Below are positions 1 to 10,148 of a stretch of DNA of 64,000 bases, piece after piece (the first letter of the stretch is position 1; each line of letters starts with the position of its first letter). Source of the DNA: Leclercia sp. 29361 (GTDB lineage: Bacteria > Pseudomonadota > Gammaproteobacteria > Enterobacterales > Enterobacteriaceae); the NCBI RefSeq assembly GCF_011290365.1, contig NZ_CP049786.1:930001-994000 (forward strand). Direction: 5' to 3'. The position numbers and the translations under genes are program-made. The notes under the pieces were generated by a model. The model saw nothing but the letters and a program-made list of their open reading frames with translations, was not told where the DNA came from and did no database searches.

Positions 1-885
1 GCGCGGACCGATATCAAAAAACTGAACCGTCGGGTGCTGGAAAAGCTGATCATGTCCGGGGCGTTTGACCGTCTGGGGCCGCATCGCGCCGCGCTGATGA
101 ACTCGCTGGCCGACGCCCTGAAGGCCGCCGATCAGCACTCAAAAGCCGAAGCCATTGGTCAGGCGGATATGTTCGGCGTGCTGGCTGAAGAGCCGGAGCA
201 GATCGAACAGTCCTACGCCAGCTGTCAGCCATGGCCGGAACAGACGGTGCTGGACGGCGAGCGTGAAACCCTGGGTCTGTACCTGACCGGGCACCCGATC
301 AACCAGTATCTTAAAGAAATTGAGCGCTATGTCGGAGGCTACCGGCTGAAAGACATGCATCCGACAGAACGTGGTAAGATGACCACGGCTGCGGGGCTCG
401 TCATTGCCGCGAGGGTTATGGTCACCAAGCGCGGCAATCGTATCGGCATCTGTACGCTGGATGACCGTTCCGGGCGGCTGGAGGTGATGTTATTCACTGA
501 CGCACTGGATAAATACCAGCAGTTGCTGGAAAAAGACCGCATACTTATCGTCAGCGGACAGGTCAGCTTTGATGACTTCAGCGGGGGGCTTAAAATGACC
601 GCCCGCGAAGTGATGGACATTGACGAAGCCCGGGAAAAATATGCTCGCGGGCTTGCTATCTCGCTGACGGACAGGCAAATTGATGACCAGCTTTTAAACC
701 GACTCCGTCAGTCTCTGGAACCCCACCGCTCGGGGACCATTCCAGTACATCTCTACTATCAGAGGGCGGATGCGCGTGCACGGTTGCGCTTTGGTGCGTC
801 GTGGCGTGTCTCTCCGAGCGATCGTTTACTTAACGATCTGCGTGGCCTCATTGGTTCGGAGCAGGTGGAACTGGAGTTTGACTAA
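1..885 (+). CDS. dnaE: DNA polymerase III subunit alpha, 3' part only
   Basis: This is the C-terminal part of the replicative polymerase, the subunit that polymerises DNA at the fork. The frame is open from base 1, so the gene enters from the left edge. About 294 residues of a protein usually near 1160 are present. They include the end of the helix-hairpin-helix region and the OB-fold domain (roughly the [17 protein letters not shown] stretch), and the protein ends in QVELEFD as in E. coli DnaE. The GTG at 34 is an internal valine, not a start. The stop lies 12 bp before accA, the same dnaE-accA coupling as in E. coli. Confidence 0.98.
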   Translation, partial: ARTDIKKLNRRVLEKLIMSGAFDRLGPHRAALMNSLADALKAADQHSKAEAIGQADMFGVLAEEPEQIEQSYASCQPWPEQTVLDGERETLGLYLTGHPINQYLKEIERYVGGYRLKDMHPTERGKMTTAAGLVIAARVMVTKRGNRIGICTLDDRSGRLEVMLFTDALDKYQQLLEKDRILIVSGQVSFDDFSGGLKMTAREVMDIDEAREKYARGLAISLTDRQIDDQLLNRLRQSLEPHRSGTIPVHLYYQRADARARLRFGASWRVSPSDRLLNDLRGLIGSEQVELEFD

Positions 886-897
886 TACAGGAATACT

Positions 898-1857
898 ATG
901 AGTCTGAATTTCCTTGATTTCGAACAGCCGATTGCAGAGCTGGAAGCGAAAATCGATTCTCTGACCGCCGTTGGCCGTCAGGATGAAAAACTGGATATTA
1001 ACATCGACGAAGAAGTGCATCGTCTGCGTGAAAAAAGCGTAGAACTGACGCGCAAAATCTTTGCCGATCTCGGCGCATGGCAGGTTGCCCAGATGGCGCG
1101 CCATCCACAGCGTCCGTACACCCTGGATTATGTCCGCCTGGCGTTCGATGAATTCGACGAGCTGGCAGGCGATCGCGCTTATGCCGACGATAAAGCTATC
1201 GTTGGCGGTATCGCACGCCTCGACGGTCGTCCGGTGATGATTATTGGCCACCAGAAAGGGCGCGAAACCAAAGAAAAAATTCGCCGCAATTTCGGGATGC
1301 CAGCGCCAGAGGGTTATCGTAAAGCGCTGCGTCTGATGGAGATGGCCGAGCGTTTCAACATGCCGATCATCACCTTCATCGACACCCCGGGTGCATACCC
1401 TGGCGTCGGTGCAGAAGAGCGCGGCCAGTCTGAAGCGATTGCCCGCAACCTGCGCGAAATGTCACGCCTGAGCGTGCCGGTCATCTGCACCGTTATCGGT
1501 GAAGGTGGTTCCGGTGGTGCGCTGGCGATTGGCGTGGGCGATAAAGTGAATATGCTGCAGTACAGCACCTATTCCGTTATCTCCCCGGAAGGCTGTGCAT
1601 CCATTTTATGGAAAAGCGCCGACAAAGCGCCGCTGGCTGCCGAAGCGATGGGCATTATCGCCCCGCGTCTGAAAGAGCTGAAGCTGATCGATACCGTTAT
1701 CCCGGAACCACTGGGTGGCGCGCACCGTAAGCCGGAAGTGATGGCCGCCTCTCTGAAAGCTCAGCTGCTGGCTGACCTCGCAGACCTCGACGTGCTGAGC
1801 AAAGAAGATCTGCTTAACCGTCGTTACCAGCGTCTGATGAGCTACGGTTACGCCTAA
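898..1857 (+). CDS. accA: Acetyl-CoA carboxylase carboxyltransferase subunit alpha
   Basis: AccA pairs with AccD to move the carboxyl group from carboxybiotin-BCCP to acetyl-CoA, giving malonyl-CoA for fatty-acid synthesis in the cytoplasm. The 319-residue length equals E. coli AccA, and the start ([16 protein letters not shown]) matches. The crotonase-like core includes a glycine-rich oxyanion stretch ([15 protein letters not shown]) near residues 201-215. The gene starts 12 bp after dnaE and is followed by a strong hairpin terminator at 1874, so it probably ends the dnaE transcript. Nothing is unusual. Confidence 0.98.
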   Translation: MSLNFLDFEQPIAELEAKIDSLTAVGRQDEKLDINIDEEVHRLREKSVELTRKIFADLGAWQVAQMARHPQRPYTLDYVRLAFDEFDELAGDRAYADDKAIVGGIARLDGRPVMIIGHQKGRETKEKIRRNFGMPAPEGYRKALRLMEMAERFNMPIITFIDTPGAYPGVGAEERGQSEAIARNLREMSRLSVPVICTVIGEGGSGGALAIGVGDKVNMLQYSTYSVISPEGCASILWKSADKAPLAAEAMGIIAPRLKELKLIDTVIPEPLGGAHRKPEVMAASLKAQLLADLADLDVLSKEDLLNRRYQRLMSYGYA

Positions 1858-1873
1858 GCTACGTCATACTCTG

Positions 1874-1902
1874 AAAAGCCGCACATCGTTGCGGCTTTTT
1901 TT
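1874..1902 (+). terminator. Rho-independent terminator after accA
   Basis: A perfect 10-bp stem (AAAAGCCGCA / TGCGGCTTTT) with a 6-nt loop is followed by a T run. It lies 16 bp after the accA stop and separates accA from ldcC. Confidence 0.9.
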
Positions 1903-1957
1903 ATGCCTGCGGTTTACCTCAACTATGCTTAGTGAATGTTTTTTAAGGAGGTATACC

Positions 1958-4096
1958 GTGAACATCATTGCCATTATGGGGCCGCACGGCGTCTTTTATA
2001 AAGACGAACCCATCAAGGAGCTGGAGCAGGCGTTAAGGTCGCGCGGGTTTCAACTTATCTGGCCGCAGAACAGCGCCGATCTACTGAAGTTCATCGAACA
2101 TAACCCGCGGATTTGCGGCGTCATCTTCGACTGGGACGAATACGACCTCGATTTGTGCAGCGATATCAATCAACTCAATGAATATCTGCCGCTGTACGCT
2201 TTTATCAATACCCACTCCACGATGGACGTCAGCGCCCATGATATGCGCATGGCGCTATGGTTCTTTGAATATTCGCTGGGGGTGGCTGAGGATATTGCTA
2301 CCCGCATTCAGCAATATACCGGCGAGTACCTGGATACCATCACCCCGCCGTTTACCCGCGCGCTTTTCACCTATGTGAAAGAGGGGAAGTATACCTTCTG
2401 CACCCCGGGGCATATGGCGGGAACGGCGTATCAGAAAAGCCCGGTGGGCTGTCTGTTCTATGACTTCTTTGGCGGGAACACGCTGAAGGCGGATGTGTCG
2501 ATCTCGGTGACGGAACTGGGATCGCTGCTGGATCATACCGGCCCGCATCTCGAAGCTGAAGAGTACATCGCCCGCACTTTTGGTGCTGAGCAGAGTTATA
2601 TGGTGACCAACGGCACCTCGACCTCGAACAAGATTGTCGGCATGTACGCCGCACCGGACGGCAGTACGCTACTGATTGACCGCAACTGCCACAAGTCGCT
2701 GGCGCATCTGCTGATGATGAGTGACGTGGTGCCGATCTGGCTGTCACCCACCCGTAATGCGCTGGGCATTCTCGGCGGGATCCCGCGTCGGGAGTTTTCC
2801 CATGCTGCGATTGAAAACAAAGTGGCTGCCGTGCCGGGGGCAAGCTGGCCGGTTCACGCGGTGATCACCAACTCCACCTACGACGGTTTGCTCTACAACA
2901 CCAACTGGGTAAAACAGGCTCTGGATGTGCCCTCGATCCACTTTGACTCCGCGTGGGTGCCCTACACTAATTTCCACCCGATCTATGCCGGTAAAAGCGG
3001 GATGAGCGGCGATCGGGTGCCGGGAAAAGTGTTCTTTGAAACCCAGTCCACGCACAAGATGCTGGCGGCGTTCTCCCAGGCGTCGCTTATTCACATTAAA
3101 GGTGAATACGACGAAGAGACCTTCAACGAAGCCTTTATGATGCACACCACCACCTCGCCGAGCTATCCGCTGGTGGCCTCGATTGAAACCGCCGCGGCGA
3201 TGTTGCGCGGGAATCCCGGTAAACGTCTGATCAACCGCTCCGTTGAGCGCGCCCTGCATTTTCGCAAGGAGGTCCAGCGCCTTAAAGATGAAGCCGACGG
3301 CTGGTTCTTTGATATCTGGCAGCCGGACGATATCGACGAAGCTGAATGCTGGCCGGTAGCGCCTGGCGAGAGCTGGCACGGCTTCCGCGATGCCGATGCG
3401 GATCATATGTTCCTCGATCCGGTCAAAGTCACCATTCTCACGCCGGGCATGGACGAGCAGGGGATCATGGGTGAAGAGGGTATTCCGGCGGCGCTGGTGG
3501 CGAAATTCCTTGATGAGCGCGGCGTAGTGGTCGAAAAGACCGGGCCGTATAACCTGCTGTTTCTGTTCAGTATCGGTATCGACAAAACCCGGGCGATGGG
3601 ACTGCTGCGCGGGTTAATGGAGTTTAAGCGCGCCTACGATCTGAACCTGCGGGTCAAAAACATGCTGCCGGATCTCTATGCTGAGGATCCTGATTTTTAC
3701 CGCAACATGCGCATTCAGGATCTGGCTCAGGGGATCCATAAATTGATCCGCCAGCACGATCTGCCGCGGCTGATGCTGCAGGCGTTTGACGTTCTGCCGG
3801 AAATGAAGCTCACCCCGCACCATGCCTGGCAGCAGCAGGTGAAAGGGGAGGTAGAAACGGTCGATCTCGAGGATCTGGTCGGACGGATCTCGGCCAACAT
3901 GATCCTGCCTTATCCGCCTGGTGTACCGCTATTGATGCCAGGGGAGATGATCACCGAGCAGAGCAGGGCGGTGCTCGATTTCCTGCTTATGCTCTGCTCG
4001 ATTGGCCGTCACTATCCAGGATTCGAAACCGATATCCACGGTGCCAAACGGGATGAAAACGGCATCTACCGGGTACGGGTCTTAAAAGCGCAGTGA
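1958..4096 (+). CDS. ldcC: Lysine decarboxylase, constitutive type
   Basis: This PLP enzyme decarboxylates lysine to cadaverine in the cytoplasm. The protein is 712 residues (E. coli LdcC is 713). It has the N-terminal wing domain (MNIIAIMGPHGVFYKDEPIKE), the aminotransferase-like core with the PLP-binding lysine in the STHKM motif, and the C-terminal domain. I chose the GTG at 1958 because AAGGAGG sits 6 nt upstream and the N terminus then matches LdcC; an upstream ATG at 1889 would add 23 unrelated residues. Its place after accA identifies it as the LdcC paralogue and not the acid-induced CadA, and no cadB antiporter gene is adjacent. Confidence 0.96.
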   Translation: MNIIAIMGPHGVFYKDEPIKELEQALRSRGFQLIWPQNSADLLKFIEHNPRICGVIFDWDEYDLDLCSDINQLNEYLPLYAFINTHSTMDVSAHDMRMALWFFEYSLGVAEDIATRIQQYTGEYLDTITPPFTRALFTYVKEGKYTFCTPGHMAGTAYQKSPVGCLFYDFFGGNTLKADVSISVTELGSLLDHTGPHLEAEEYIARTFGAEQSYMVTNGTSTSNKIVGMYAAPDGSTLLIDRNCHKSLAHLLMMSDVVPIWLSPTRNALGILGGIPRREFSHAAIENKVAAVPGASWPVHAVITNSTYDGLLYNTNWVKQALDVPSIHFDSAWVPYTNFHPIYAGKSGMSGDRVPGKVFFETQSTHKMLAAFSQASLIHIKGEYDEETFNEAFMMHTTTSPSYPLVASIETAAAMLRGNPGKRLINRSVERALHFRKEVQRLKDEADGWFFDIWQPDDIDEAECWPVAPGESWHGFRDADADHMFLDPVKVTILTPGMDEQGIMGEEGIPAALVAKFLDERGVVVEKTGPYNLLFLFSIGIDKTRAMGLLRGLMEFKRAYDLNLRVKNMLPDLYAEDPDFYRNMRIQDLAQGIHKLIRQHDLPRLMLQAFDVLPEMKLTPHHAWQQQVKGEVETVDLEDLVGRISANMILPYPPGVPLLMPGEMITEQSRAVLDFLLMLCSIGRHYPGFETDIHGAKRDENGIYRVRVLKAQ

Positions 4097-4155
4097 CCCC
4101 TTGCACGGCATGGGTGTTCGGATATAACGTTCAGGCACATTAAAAAGGAGAGACT

Positions 4156-4545
4156 ATGCTGGGCTTAAAGCAGGTTCACCATATTGCAATTATTGCCACC
4201 GACTACGCCGCGAGTAAGGCGTTTTACTGCGATACGCTGGGATTTACCCTGCAGAGTGAGTTTTACCGCGCAGAGCGCGACTCCTGGAAGGGCGACCTGG
4301 CGCTGAACGGCCATTACGTCATTGAGCTGTTTTCGTTCCCCTTCCCGCCGGCGCGTCCGTCCCGGCCGGAAGCCTGCGGTTTGCGTCACCTCGCCTTTAG
4401 CGTGGACGATATCGACCAGGCCGTGCAGCATCTCGACGCCCATGGCGTAAAGTGTGAAGCTATTCGTATCGATCCCTTCACCGGAAAACGCTTTACCTTC
4501 TTCAACGATCCGGATGGCCTGCCGCTGGAGCTCTACCAGCAGTAA
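4156..4545 (+). CDS. gloA2: VOC (glyoxalase I-like) family protein
   Basis: A 129-residue single-domain protein of the vicinal oxygen chelate fold, nearly the E. coli YaeR/GloA2 sequence (MLGLKQVHHIAIIATDY at the start, NDPDGLPLELY at the end). The two beta-alpha-beta-beta-beta modules and the candidate metal ligands (His in VHHIAI, Glu in YVIELF, His in LRHLAF, Glu in LELYQ) are present. The substrate is not established for this member; by family it may act on glutathione hemithioacetals or a related small molecule. AAAAAGGAGAG precedes the start. It lies between ldcC and tilS, as in E. coli. Confidence 0.93.
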   Translation: MLGLKQVHHIAIIATDYAASKAFYCDTLGFTLQSEFYRAERDSWKGDLALNGHYVIELFSFPFPPARPSRPEACGLRHLAFSVDDIDQAVQHLDAHGVKCEAIRIDPFTGKRFTFFNDPDGLPLELYQQ

Positions 4546-4598
4546 CGCTTGCCTCCCTGGGAATTGCCCGGTAACGTGCCGGGCATCTTCCTGCACAG

Positions 4599-5900
4599 AT
4601 GACGACCATGACCACAGCCGATCTTCAGCAAGCCCTTCACCCGTACCGCCGACTGCTGGTGGGATTTAGCGGGGGCCTGGATTCCACGGTTTTGCTGCAT
4701 CAGTTGATGCACTTGCGTGAACAGGCGCCCGGTCTCGAACTACGGGCTATCCATGTTCATCACGGTCTGAGCCCGCACGCTGACAGCTGGGTCGCGCATT
4801 GCGAACGCCTCTGTCACGAATGGGCTATCCCGCTGATCGTGGCGCGAGTGACGCTGGCGGAAGAGGGGTTGGGGCTGGAAGCGCAGGCGCGTAAGGCGCG
4901 TTATGCTGCCTTTCGGGAGGCGCTTCTACCCGGTGAAGCGCTGGTCACGGCACAACACCTGGACGATCAGTGTGAAACTTTTTTGCTGGCGCTCAAGCGC
5001 GGCAGCGGCCCGGCGGGACTGTCGGCCATGCCCGTGCGGGGGCGTTTTGCTGATACCGAACAGATCCGTCCCCTGCTCGGCGAGACGCGTGAATCCCTCC
5101 TGCGCTGGGCGCAGAAGCACGGGTTGCGCTGGATAGAGGATGAAAGTAACCAGGACGACAGCTATGACCGCAATTTCCTGCGTCTGCGCGTAGTCCCCCT
5201 GCTGGCACAACGCTGGCCGCATTTTGCCCAGGCCACCTCACGCAGCGCCACGCTGTGCGCGGAGCAGGAGCAGCTGCTTGATGAGCTGCTGGCAGATGAG
5301 CTGTCGGCCCTGGTTTCCGACGACGGGGCGCTGGCTATCGCGCCGCTGGAGGCGATGAGTGCGGTGCGTCGGGCGGCGCTGCTGCGAAGATGGCTGGCGG
5401 TGCACGGAGCCTTAATGCCGTCCCGCGCCATGCTCGCCCGGATCTGGGACGAAGTGGCCCTTGCCCGGGAGGATGCGACACCGCGACTGCGTTCCGGCGA
5501 GGGAGAGATCAGGCGCTTTAAGGGGCAACTGTGGTGGGTTAAAAGCCACGCCTCGTTGGCCGATCGGATTATCGACTGGCCCTCCTTAGAAAAGCCCCTG
5601 CTACTACCGGAAGGATTGGGCACGCTTCATCTTAGTGCTGGCGGCAATCTTCGTCTGCCCCGGGGCGATGAGCCGGTGACGGTACGCTTCCAGGCCAGCG
5701 GAGTGCTGCACATTGTCGGGCGAAACGGTGGACGTAAGATCAAAAAAATCTGGCAGGAGCTTAACGTTGCCCCCTGGCGTCGGGATACCACTCCGCTGCT
5801 GTTTTACGGCGAAACGCTGGTCGCGGCTGCGGGGGTATTTGTAACGCTGGAAGGCGCGGCGGATACGGAGACGGGCGTACAACTGGAGTGGAAAGCGTAA
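4599..5900 (+). CDS. tilS: tRNA(Ile)-lysidine synthetase
   Basis: TilS attaches lysine to C34 of the tRNA-Ile that reads AUA, changing both its charging and decoding from Met to Ile. The 433-residue protein has the PP-loop SGGLDST at about residues 24-30, the HVHHGLS motif, and the C-terminal substrate-binding domain ending in the [18 protein letters not shown] region. Length matches E. coli (432). ATG at 4599 and ATG at 4608 are both possible starts and differ by three residues. It converges on rof, with only 28 bp between the stops. Confidence 0.96.
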   Translation: MTTMTTADLQQALHPYRRLLVGFSGGLDSTVLLHQLMHLREQAPGLELRAIHVHHGLSPHADSWVAHCERLCHEWAIPLIVARVTLAEEGLGLEAQARKARYAAFREALLPGEALVTAQHLDDQCETFLLALKRGSGPAGLSAMPVRGRFADTEQIRPLLGETRESLLRWAQKHGLRWIEDESNQDDSYDRNFLRLRVVPLLAQRWPHFAQATSRSATLCAEQEQLLDELLADELSALVSDDGALAIAPLEAMSAVRRAALLRRWLAVHGALMPSRAMLARIWDEVALAREDATPRLRSGEGEIRRFKGQLWWVKSHASLADRIIDWPSLEKPLLLPEGLGTLHLSAGGNLRLPRGDEPVTVRFQASGVLHIVGRNGGRKIKKIWQELNVAPWRRDTTPLLFYGETLVAAAGVFVTLEGAADTETGVQLEWKA

Positions 5901-5920
5901 CGGACAGCGGGCTGCCCGTT
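5899..5920. terminator. Hairpin between tilS and rof
   Basis: An imperfect inverted repeat (AACGG-A-CAGC GG GCTG-C-CCGTT) starts at the tilS stop codon and lies between the convergent tilS and rof genes. It has no T run on either strand, so intrinsic termination is weakly supported. Confidence 0.35.
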
Positions 5921-5928
5921 ACAGCGGA

Positions 5929-6189
5929 TCAGGACTCGCTCACCACGACGGTGCCGATTTCGGGATGACTGAAGCTGGCAATTTTATCGAGACGGAGTTC
6001 ACGCGTTGCGCCGCCATCCTCGACCACCAGGTACTCCACATTTTTACGGGATACCAGATCGTTCGCCTTAGCCTTCAGGACTTCGCCATCTTTTAACGCC
6101 AGCGTCAGAACCAGATGATGCTGGCAGGCGAGTTCGAGGTTGTCATAGTCATCGCAATTGATGGGTTGATACGTTTCATTCATTGACAT
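5929..6189 (-). CDS. rof: Rho-binding antiterminator Rof
   Basis: Rof (YaeO) is a small Sm-like-fold protein that binds the Rho hexamer and blocks its primary RNA site, which lowers Rho-dependent termination. The 86 residues carry the conserved [15 protein letters not shown] segment and the [15 protein letters not shown] tail seen in E. coli Rof. The first ATG (6189) has GGTGAG 5 nt upstream; the ATG at 6183 (MNETYQ) corresponds to the usual 84-residue annotation. The start lies inside the 3' end of yaeP, so the two are translationally coupled. Confidence 0.95.
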   Translation of the reverse strand: MSMNETYQPINCDDYDNLELACQHHLVLTLALKDGEVLKAKANDLVSRKNVEYLVVEDGGATRELRLDKIASFSHPEIGTVVVSES

Positions 6190-6376
6190 AATCGCTCACC
6201 AGTAAATTCGCAGCAGCATATGCTGCTTTTTCTCTGACCGATTCTGAAAGCGTGTCATCCGACGCCATTTCATTCAGAACTTTCAATACACAGCCCAACG
6301 CATCAGGGACGTACCCCAGATCGCCGCTGGCAATTTCCGCATACCGTTTGCGAATTAACTCACAATAATTATTCAC
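6176..6376 (-). CDS. yaeP: YaeP family small protein
   Basis: A conserved enterobacterial protein of unknown function. The GTG start at 6376 is preceded by GGAGGGG at ideal distance and gives 66 residues ([20 protein letters not shown] at the start, [11 protein letters not shown] at the end), matching E. coli YaeP. An open frame runs 19 codons further upstream but lacks a ribosome site. The gene overlaps rof and is probably co-transcribed with it. It is all-helical in appearance with no catalytic motif visible. Confidence 0.92.
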   Translation of the reverse strand: MNNYCELIRKRYAEIASGDLGYVPDALGCVLKVLNEMASDDTLSESVREKAAYAAANLLVSDYVNE

Positions 6377-6574
6377 ATCCCCTCCTGCCAGCGCACTGAC
6401 TTTACTGTGAGATACAATTAAGCCTACGAGCATAAACCCGGTTTAGCAAGGTGACTATACCATACTCATTTAAGCAATATCAGCAGGTTGATGTCGCAGA
6501 GATTCGCGAGCCTGTAACAGCCTTTTGGCGGAGATTTCGCTACAATGCGCACCTGATTCGAAAGGAGTTCTCTC

Positions 6575-7120
6575 ATGGCGCTTAAAGCGACAATTTACAA
6601 AGCCGCGGTCAATGTGGCGGATTTAGACCGCAATCAGTTTCTGGATGCGACCCTGACGCTGGCGCGTCATCCATCAGAAACGCAGGAGCGCATGATGCTG
6701 CGCCTGCTGGCATGGATTAAGTACGCCAACGAGCGGCTGCAGTTTACCCGCGGATTAAGTGCCGAAGACGAGCCGGAAGCCTGGCTGCTCAACGATCATC
6801 TGGGCATCGATCTGTGGATCGAACTCGGGCTGCCGGATGAGCGCCGCATTAAGAAAGCCTGCACCCAGTCTGCCGAAGTGGCGCTCTTCACCTATAACAG
6901 CCGCGCCGCAGAGATCTGGTGGCAGCAGAACAAGAATAAATGCTCACAATTCAATAACCTCTCGGTCTGGTATCTGAATGATGAACAGCTTTCTGCGCTG
7001 AGTGCTTTTGCCGGGCGGACCATGATCCTGCAGGCGACGATTCAGGATGGCGCCATCTGGTTATCGGATGCTGAGAATAATCTGGAAATCCATCCTGAAG
7101 CCTGGCAGTCCCGCTCATGA
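6575..7120 (+). CDS. yaeQ: YaeQ family protein
   Basis: A 181-residue protein starting [19 protein letters not shown], as in E. coli YaeQ. By family knowledge it has a minimal PD-(D/E)XK nuclease-like fold, but nuclease activity has not been shown for it and its role is unclear. AAAGGAG precedes the start. Its stop overlaps the arfB start by 4 bp (ATGA), so the two are translationally coupled, which might link YaeQ to translation rescue; this link is inference only. Confidence 0.94.
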   Translation: MALKATIYKAAVNVADLDRNQFLDATLTLARHPSETQERMMLRLLAWIKYANERLQFTRGLSAEDEPEAWLLNDHLGIDLWIELGLPDERRIKKACTQSAEVALFTYNSRAAEIWWQQNKNKCSQFNNLSVWYLNDEQLSALSAFAGRTMILQATIQDGAIWLSDAENNLEIHPEAWQSRS

Positions 7121-7539
7121 TTGTTCTGTCCCGAACTGTCACCCTTCCTGATAATGAAGTGGAGATCACCGCGATCCGTGCACAGGGCGCGGGCGGCCAG
7201 CATGTGAATAAAACCTCAACGGCCATTCATCTGCGCTTTGACATTCGGGCATCCAGCCTGCCAGAGTACTATAAAGAACGCCTGCTGGCGGCCAGCCATC
7301 ATCTGATCACCAGCGAAGGGGTGATTATCATCAAGGCCCAGGAGTACCGCAGCCAGGAGATGAACCGGGAGGCGGCGCTGGCCCGGCTGGTGGCGCTGAT
7401 CCAGGAGTTAACCGTAGTACAAAAAAGCCGTCGGGCCACCCGCCCGACCCGCGCCTCGAAAGAGCGGCGTCTGGCTTCGAAATCACAGAAATCGTCCGTT
7501 AAGGCGCTGCGTGGCAAAGTCCGACGCCCGCAGGATTAA
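7117..7539 (+). CDS. arfB: Alternative ribosome-rescue factor B (peptidyl-tRNA hydrolase)
   Basis: ArfB (YaeJ) enters the A site of ribosomes stalled on broken mRNAs and hydrolyses the peptidyl-tRNA. The catalytic GGQ motif lies in [15 protein letters not shown] near residue 26. The C-terminal tail is strongly basic ([20 protein letters not shown]), as needed to occupy the empty mRNA channel. The 140-residue length matches E. coli. It overlaps the yaeQ stop by 4 bp. The family is distinguished from release factors by lack of a codon-recognition domain. Confidence 0.96.
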   Translation: MIVLSRTVTLPDNEVEITAIRAQGAGGQHVNKTSTAIHLRFDIRASSLPEYYKERLLAASHHLITSEGVIIIKAQEYRSQEMNREAALARLVALIQELTVVQKSRRATRPTRASKERRLASKSQKSSVKALRGKVRRPQD

Positions 7540-7573
7540 CGGGCGACAGTCGGAATAGGATAAGGAATAGAGA

Positions 7574-8278
7574 GTGAAAACAGCGATATTTTCAGTGGTG
7601 GCAGTAAGCACGCTGTTCGTTTTGATGGGATGTCATAACCGTGCAGAGATGCAGGTCATGGAGCCGACCCATGCCCAGGCCGAAGCGTTAAAACCGATGC
7701 AGCAGAGCTGGCGTGGCGTCTTACCCTGCGCCGATTGCGAAGGTATCGAAACCTCGCTGTTTCTGGAGAAAGATGGTACCTGGGTGATGAACCAGCACTA
7801 CCAGGGCGCCAAAGCACCTTCCTCGTTTGCCAGCTATGGTACCTGGGCCCGCACCGCCGACAAGCTGGTGTTGACGGATACGGCAGGTGAAAAGCGCTAT
7901 TTCCGCGCCAAAGGCGAAGGGCTGGAGATGCTCGATACGCAGGGCAACCCTATAGCGTCGCAGTTTAACTACACGCTGGCGCCGGTCACCGCCGCGCTGC
8001 CCGCGACGCCAATGGCGATGCGCGGCATGTATTTCTATATGGCTGATGCAGCGATCTTCACCGACTGCGCCACCGGCAAAAAGGTGAGCGTGGCGAATAA
8101 CGCCCAGCTGGAGCGGGATTACGCGGCGGCGCGCGGGAATGATACCAAACCGGTACTGCTGACGGTTGATGGCCACTTTACGCTGGAAGCCAACCCGGAT
8201 AGTGGGGAGAGAATGAAAACGCTGGTGTCGGATCGGAACGCCAGGTTTGAAGCGGGTAAGAATTGCGACAGCAAATAG
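7574..8278 (+). CDS. nlpE: Copper homeostasis/adhesion lipoprotein NlpE
   Basis: An outer-membrane lipoprotein that senses surface contact and lipoprotein-trafficking faults and activates the Cpx system. It begins at a GTG (7574) and has a lipoprotein signal with lipobox LMGC, so Cys20 is the lipidated residue of the mature protein. The CxxC pair (C52, C55; LPCADCEG) is present, and a second C-terminal domain carries two further cysteines (TDCATG, KNCDSK). Length is 234 against 236 in E. coli. A bidirectional terminator follows. Confidence 0.94.
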   Translation: MKTAIFSVVAVSTLFVLMGCHNRAEMQVMEPTHAQAEALKPMQQSWRGVLPCADCEGIETSLFLEKDGTWVMNQHYQGAKAPSSFASYGTWARTADKLVLTDTAGEKRYFRAKGEGLEMLDTQGNPIASQFNYTLAPVTAALPATPMAMRGMYFYMADAAIFTDCATGKKVSVANNAQLERDYAAARGNDTKPVLLTVDGHFTLEANPDSGERMKTLVSDRNARFEAGKNCDSK

Positions 8279-8289
8279 CTGAAATAAAA

Positions 8290-8313
8290 AACCCCGCCGG
8301 AGCGGGGTTTTTT
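8290..8313. terminator. Bidirectional terminator between nlpE and proS
   Basis: Stem AACCCCGC / GCGGGGTT with loop CGGA, flanked by an A run on the left and a T run on the right, so it can serve both convergent genes. Confidence 0.88.
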
Positions 8314-8318
8314 ATGGC

Positions 8319-10037
8319 TTAGCCCTTGATGGCTTTCACCAGGTAATCAAGCACGTCACCGGTTTTGATCATCTGCTTCTCGCCGTTACGACGATATTTA
8401 TATTCGATTTCGTCGTTGTCGAGGTTGCGATCGCCAATGACCACGGTGTGTGGAATACCGATCAGTTCCATATCGGCAAACATCACGCCCGGACGCTCTT
8501 TACGATCGTCCATCAGCACTTCGATACCCTGCGCACGCAGCTCGCTGTAGAGCTTCTCGGCCAGCTCCTGCACGCGGTAGGACTTGTGCATATTCATCGG
8601 CAGGATCGCCACCTGGAACGGCGCAATGTTGTCCGGCCAGACGATACCGCGCTCGTCATGGTTCTGCTCAATCGCCGCAGCCACCACGCGTGTTACCCCG
8701 ATACCGTAGCAACCCATGGTCAGGATCTGATTACGACCATCTTCGCCCTGTACTGATGCGTTCAGCGCCTGGGAGTACTTGGTGCCCAGCTGGAAGATGT
8801 GACCCACTTCGATACCGCGTTTGATCTGCAGCACGCCCTGGCCATCCGGGCTCGGATCGCCTGCGACCACGTTACGGATATCGGCCACTTCTGGCATTGC
8901 AACATCGCGATCCCAGTTGATGCCGAAGAAGTGCTTACCATCCACGTTAGCGCCGGCAGCGAAATCGCTCATCGCCGCAACGGTACGGTCAATCACCACC
9001 GGGATCGGCATATTGACCGGGCCGAGGGAACCTGGACCTGCATTCACCACCGCACGGATTTCCGCTTCGGTCGCGAAGGTCAGCGGGCTGGCAACCTGCG
9101 GCAGTTTTTCTGCTTTTACTTCGTTCAGCTCGTGATCGCCACGAACCAGCAGGGCAACCAGCGGATAGCTGCTGCCTTCAACCGCTTTCACCAGCAGGGT
9201 TTTCACGGTTTTTTCAACCGGCAGATTGAACTGCTCAACCAGCTCGGCGATGGTTTTGGCATTCGGCGTATCAACCTGGGTCATCGCTTCAGTGGCTGCC
9301 GCGCGTGGCGCTGTTGGTGCCAGCGCTTCAGCAAACTCAATGTTCGCCGCATAATCAGAGGTATCAGAGAAGATCACATCGTCTTCGCCGCTCTGCGCCA
9401 GTACCTGGAATTCATGAGATGCGCTACCGCCGATGGAACCGGTATCGGCCTGCACAGCACGGAAATCCAGACCCATACGGGTGAAGATTTTGCTGTACGC
9501 GTCGTACATCTTGTCATAGGTCTCTTGCAGAGATTCCTGTGAGGTATGGAAGGAGTACGCATCCTTCATCAGGAACTCGCGGGAGCGCATCACGCCAAAA
9601 CGTGGACGCACTTCGTCACGGAATTTGGTCTGGATCTGATAGAAGTTCAGCGGCAGCTGCTTGTAAGAGCTCAGCTCATTACGGATCAGGTCGGTGATCA
9701 CTTCTTCATGCGTCGGACCCAGAACAAACGGACGCTCGCCGCGGTCAACAAAGCGCAGCAGCTCGGGACCGTACTGCTCCCAACGGCCGCTCTCCGCCCA
9801 CAGGTCAGCGGGCTGAACAACAGGCATGGACACCTCAATGGCACCGGCGTTATCCATCTCTTCACGCACGATGTTCTCGACTTTTCTCAGGACGCGCAGG
9901 CCGGTCGGCAACCAGGTATACAACCCGGAGGCCAGCTTACGGATCATCCCGGCGCGCAGCATCAGCTGGTGGCTGATAACTTCGGCGTCGGCAGGTGTCT
10001 CCTTCAGTGTGGAGAGCAGGTATTGGCTAGTACGCAT
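8319..10037 (-). CDS. proS: Prolyl-tRNA synthetase
   Basis: A class II aminoacyl-tRNA synthetase that charges tRNA-Pro in the cytoplasm. At 572 residues it equals E. coli ProS. It has the catalytic core (motif 2 region around [19 protein letters not shown]), the inserted YbaK-like editing domain (residues about 230-390) that clears Ala-tRNA-Pro, and a C-terminal anticodon-binding domain. The start is [20 protein letters not shown]. It is followed by trmO and rcsF further upstream on the same strand, as in E. coli. Confidence 0.98.
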   Translation of the reverse strand: MRTSQYLLSTLKETPADAEVISHQLMLRAGMIRKLASGLYTWLPTGLRVLRKVENIVREEMDNAGAIEVSMPVVQPADLWAESGRWEQYGPELLRFVDRGERPFVLGPTHEEVITDLIRNELSSYKQLPLNFYQIQTKFRDEVRPRFGVMRSREFLMKDAYSFHTSQESLQETYDKMYDAYSKIFTRMGLDFRAVQADTGSIGGSASHEFQVLAQSGEDDVIFSDTSDYAANIEFAEALAPTAPRAAATEAMTQVDTPNAKTIAELVEQFNLPVEKTVKTLLVKAVEGSSYPLVALLVRGDHELNEVKAEKLPQVASPLTFATEAEIRAVVNAGPGSLGPVNMPIPVVIDRTVAAMSDFAAGANVDGKHFFGINWDRDVAMPEVADIRNVVAGDPSPDGQGVLQIKRGIEVGHIFQLGTKYSQALNASVQGEDGRNQILTMGCYGIGVTRVVAAAIEQNHDERGIVWPDNIAPFQVAILPMNMHKSYRVQELAEKLYSELRAQGIEVLMDDRKERPGVMFADMELIGIPHTVVIGDRNLDNDEIEYKYRRNGEKQMIKTGDVLDYLVKAIKG

Positions 10038-10148
10038 GTTGTTACGGTTCCATTTCGACGATTGGAACAGGCTGACCGGCAGCCTGACACAAAAAAAGTG
10101 GTTTAGTTTACCAGTGTGGCAATGATGCCAAAAGAGAAGAGAATAAAA

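Noticed and set aside
34..885. A GTG at 34 as the start of a separate gene
   Set aside because: The frame is open to base 1 and matches the internal dnaE sequence, so this is a truncated gene at the window edge.
2744..3406. 220-codon frame antisense to ldcC
   Set aside because: Shadow of ldcC with no ribosome site or family.
8799..9542. 247-codon frame antisense to proS
   Set aside because: Shadow of the conserved proS gene.
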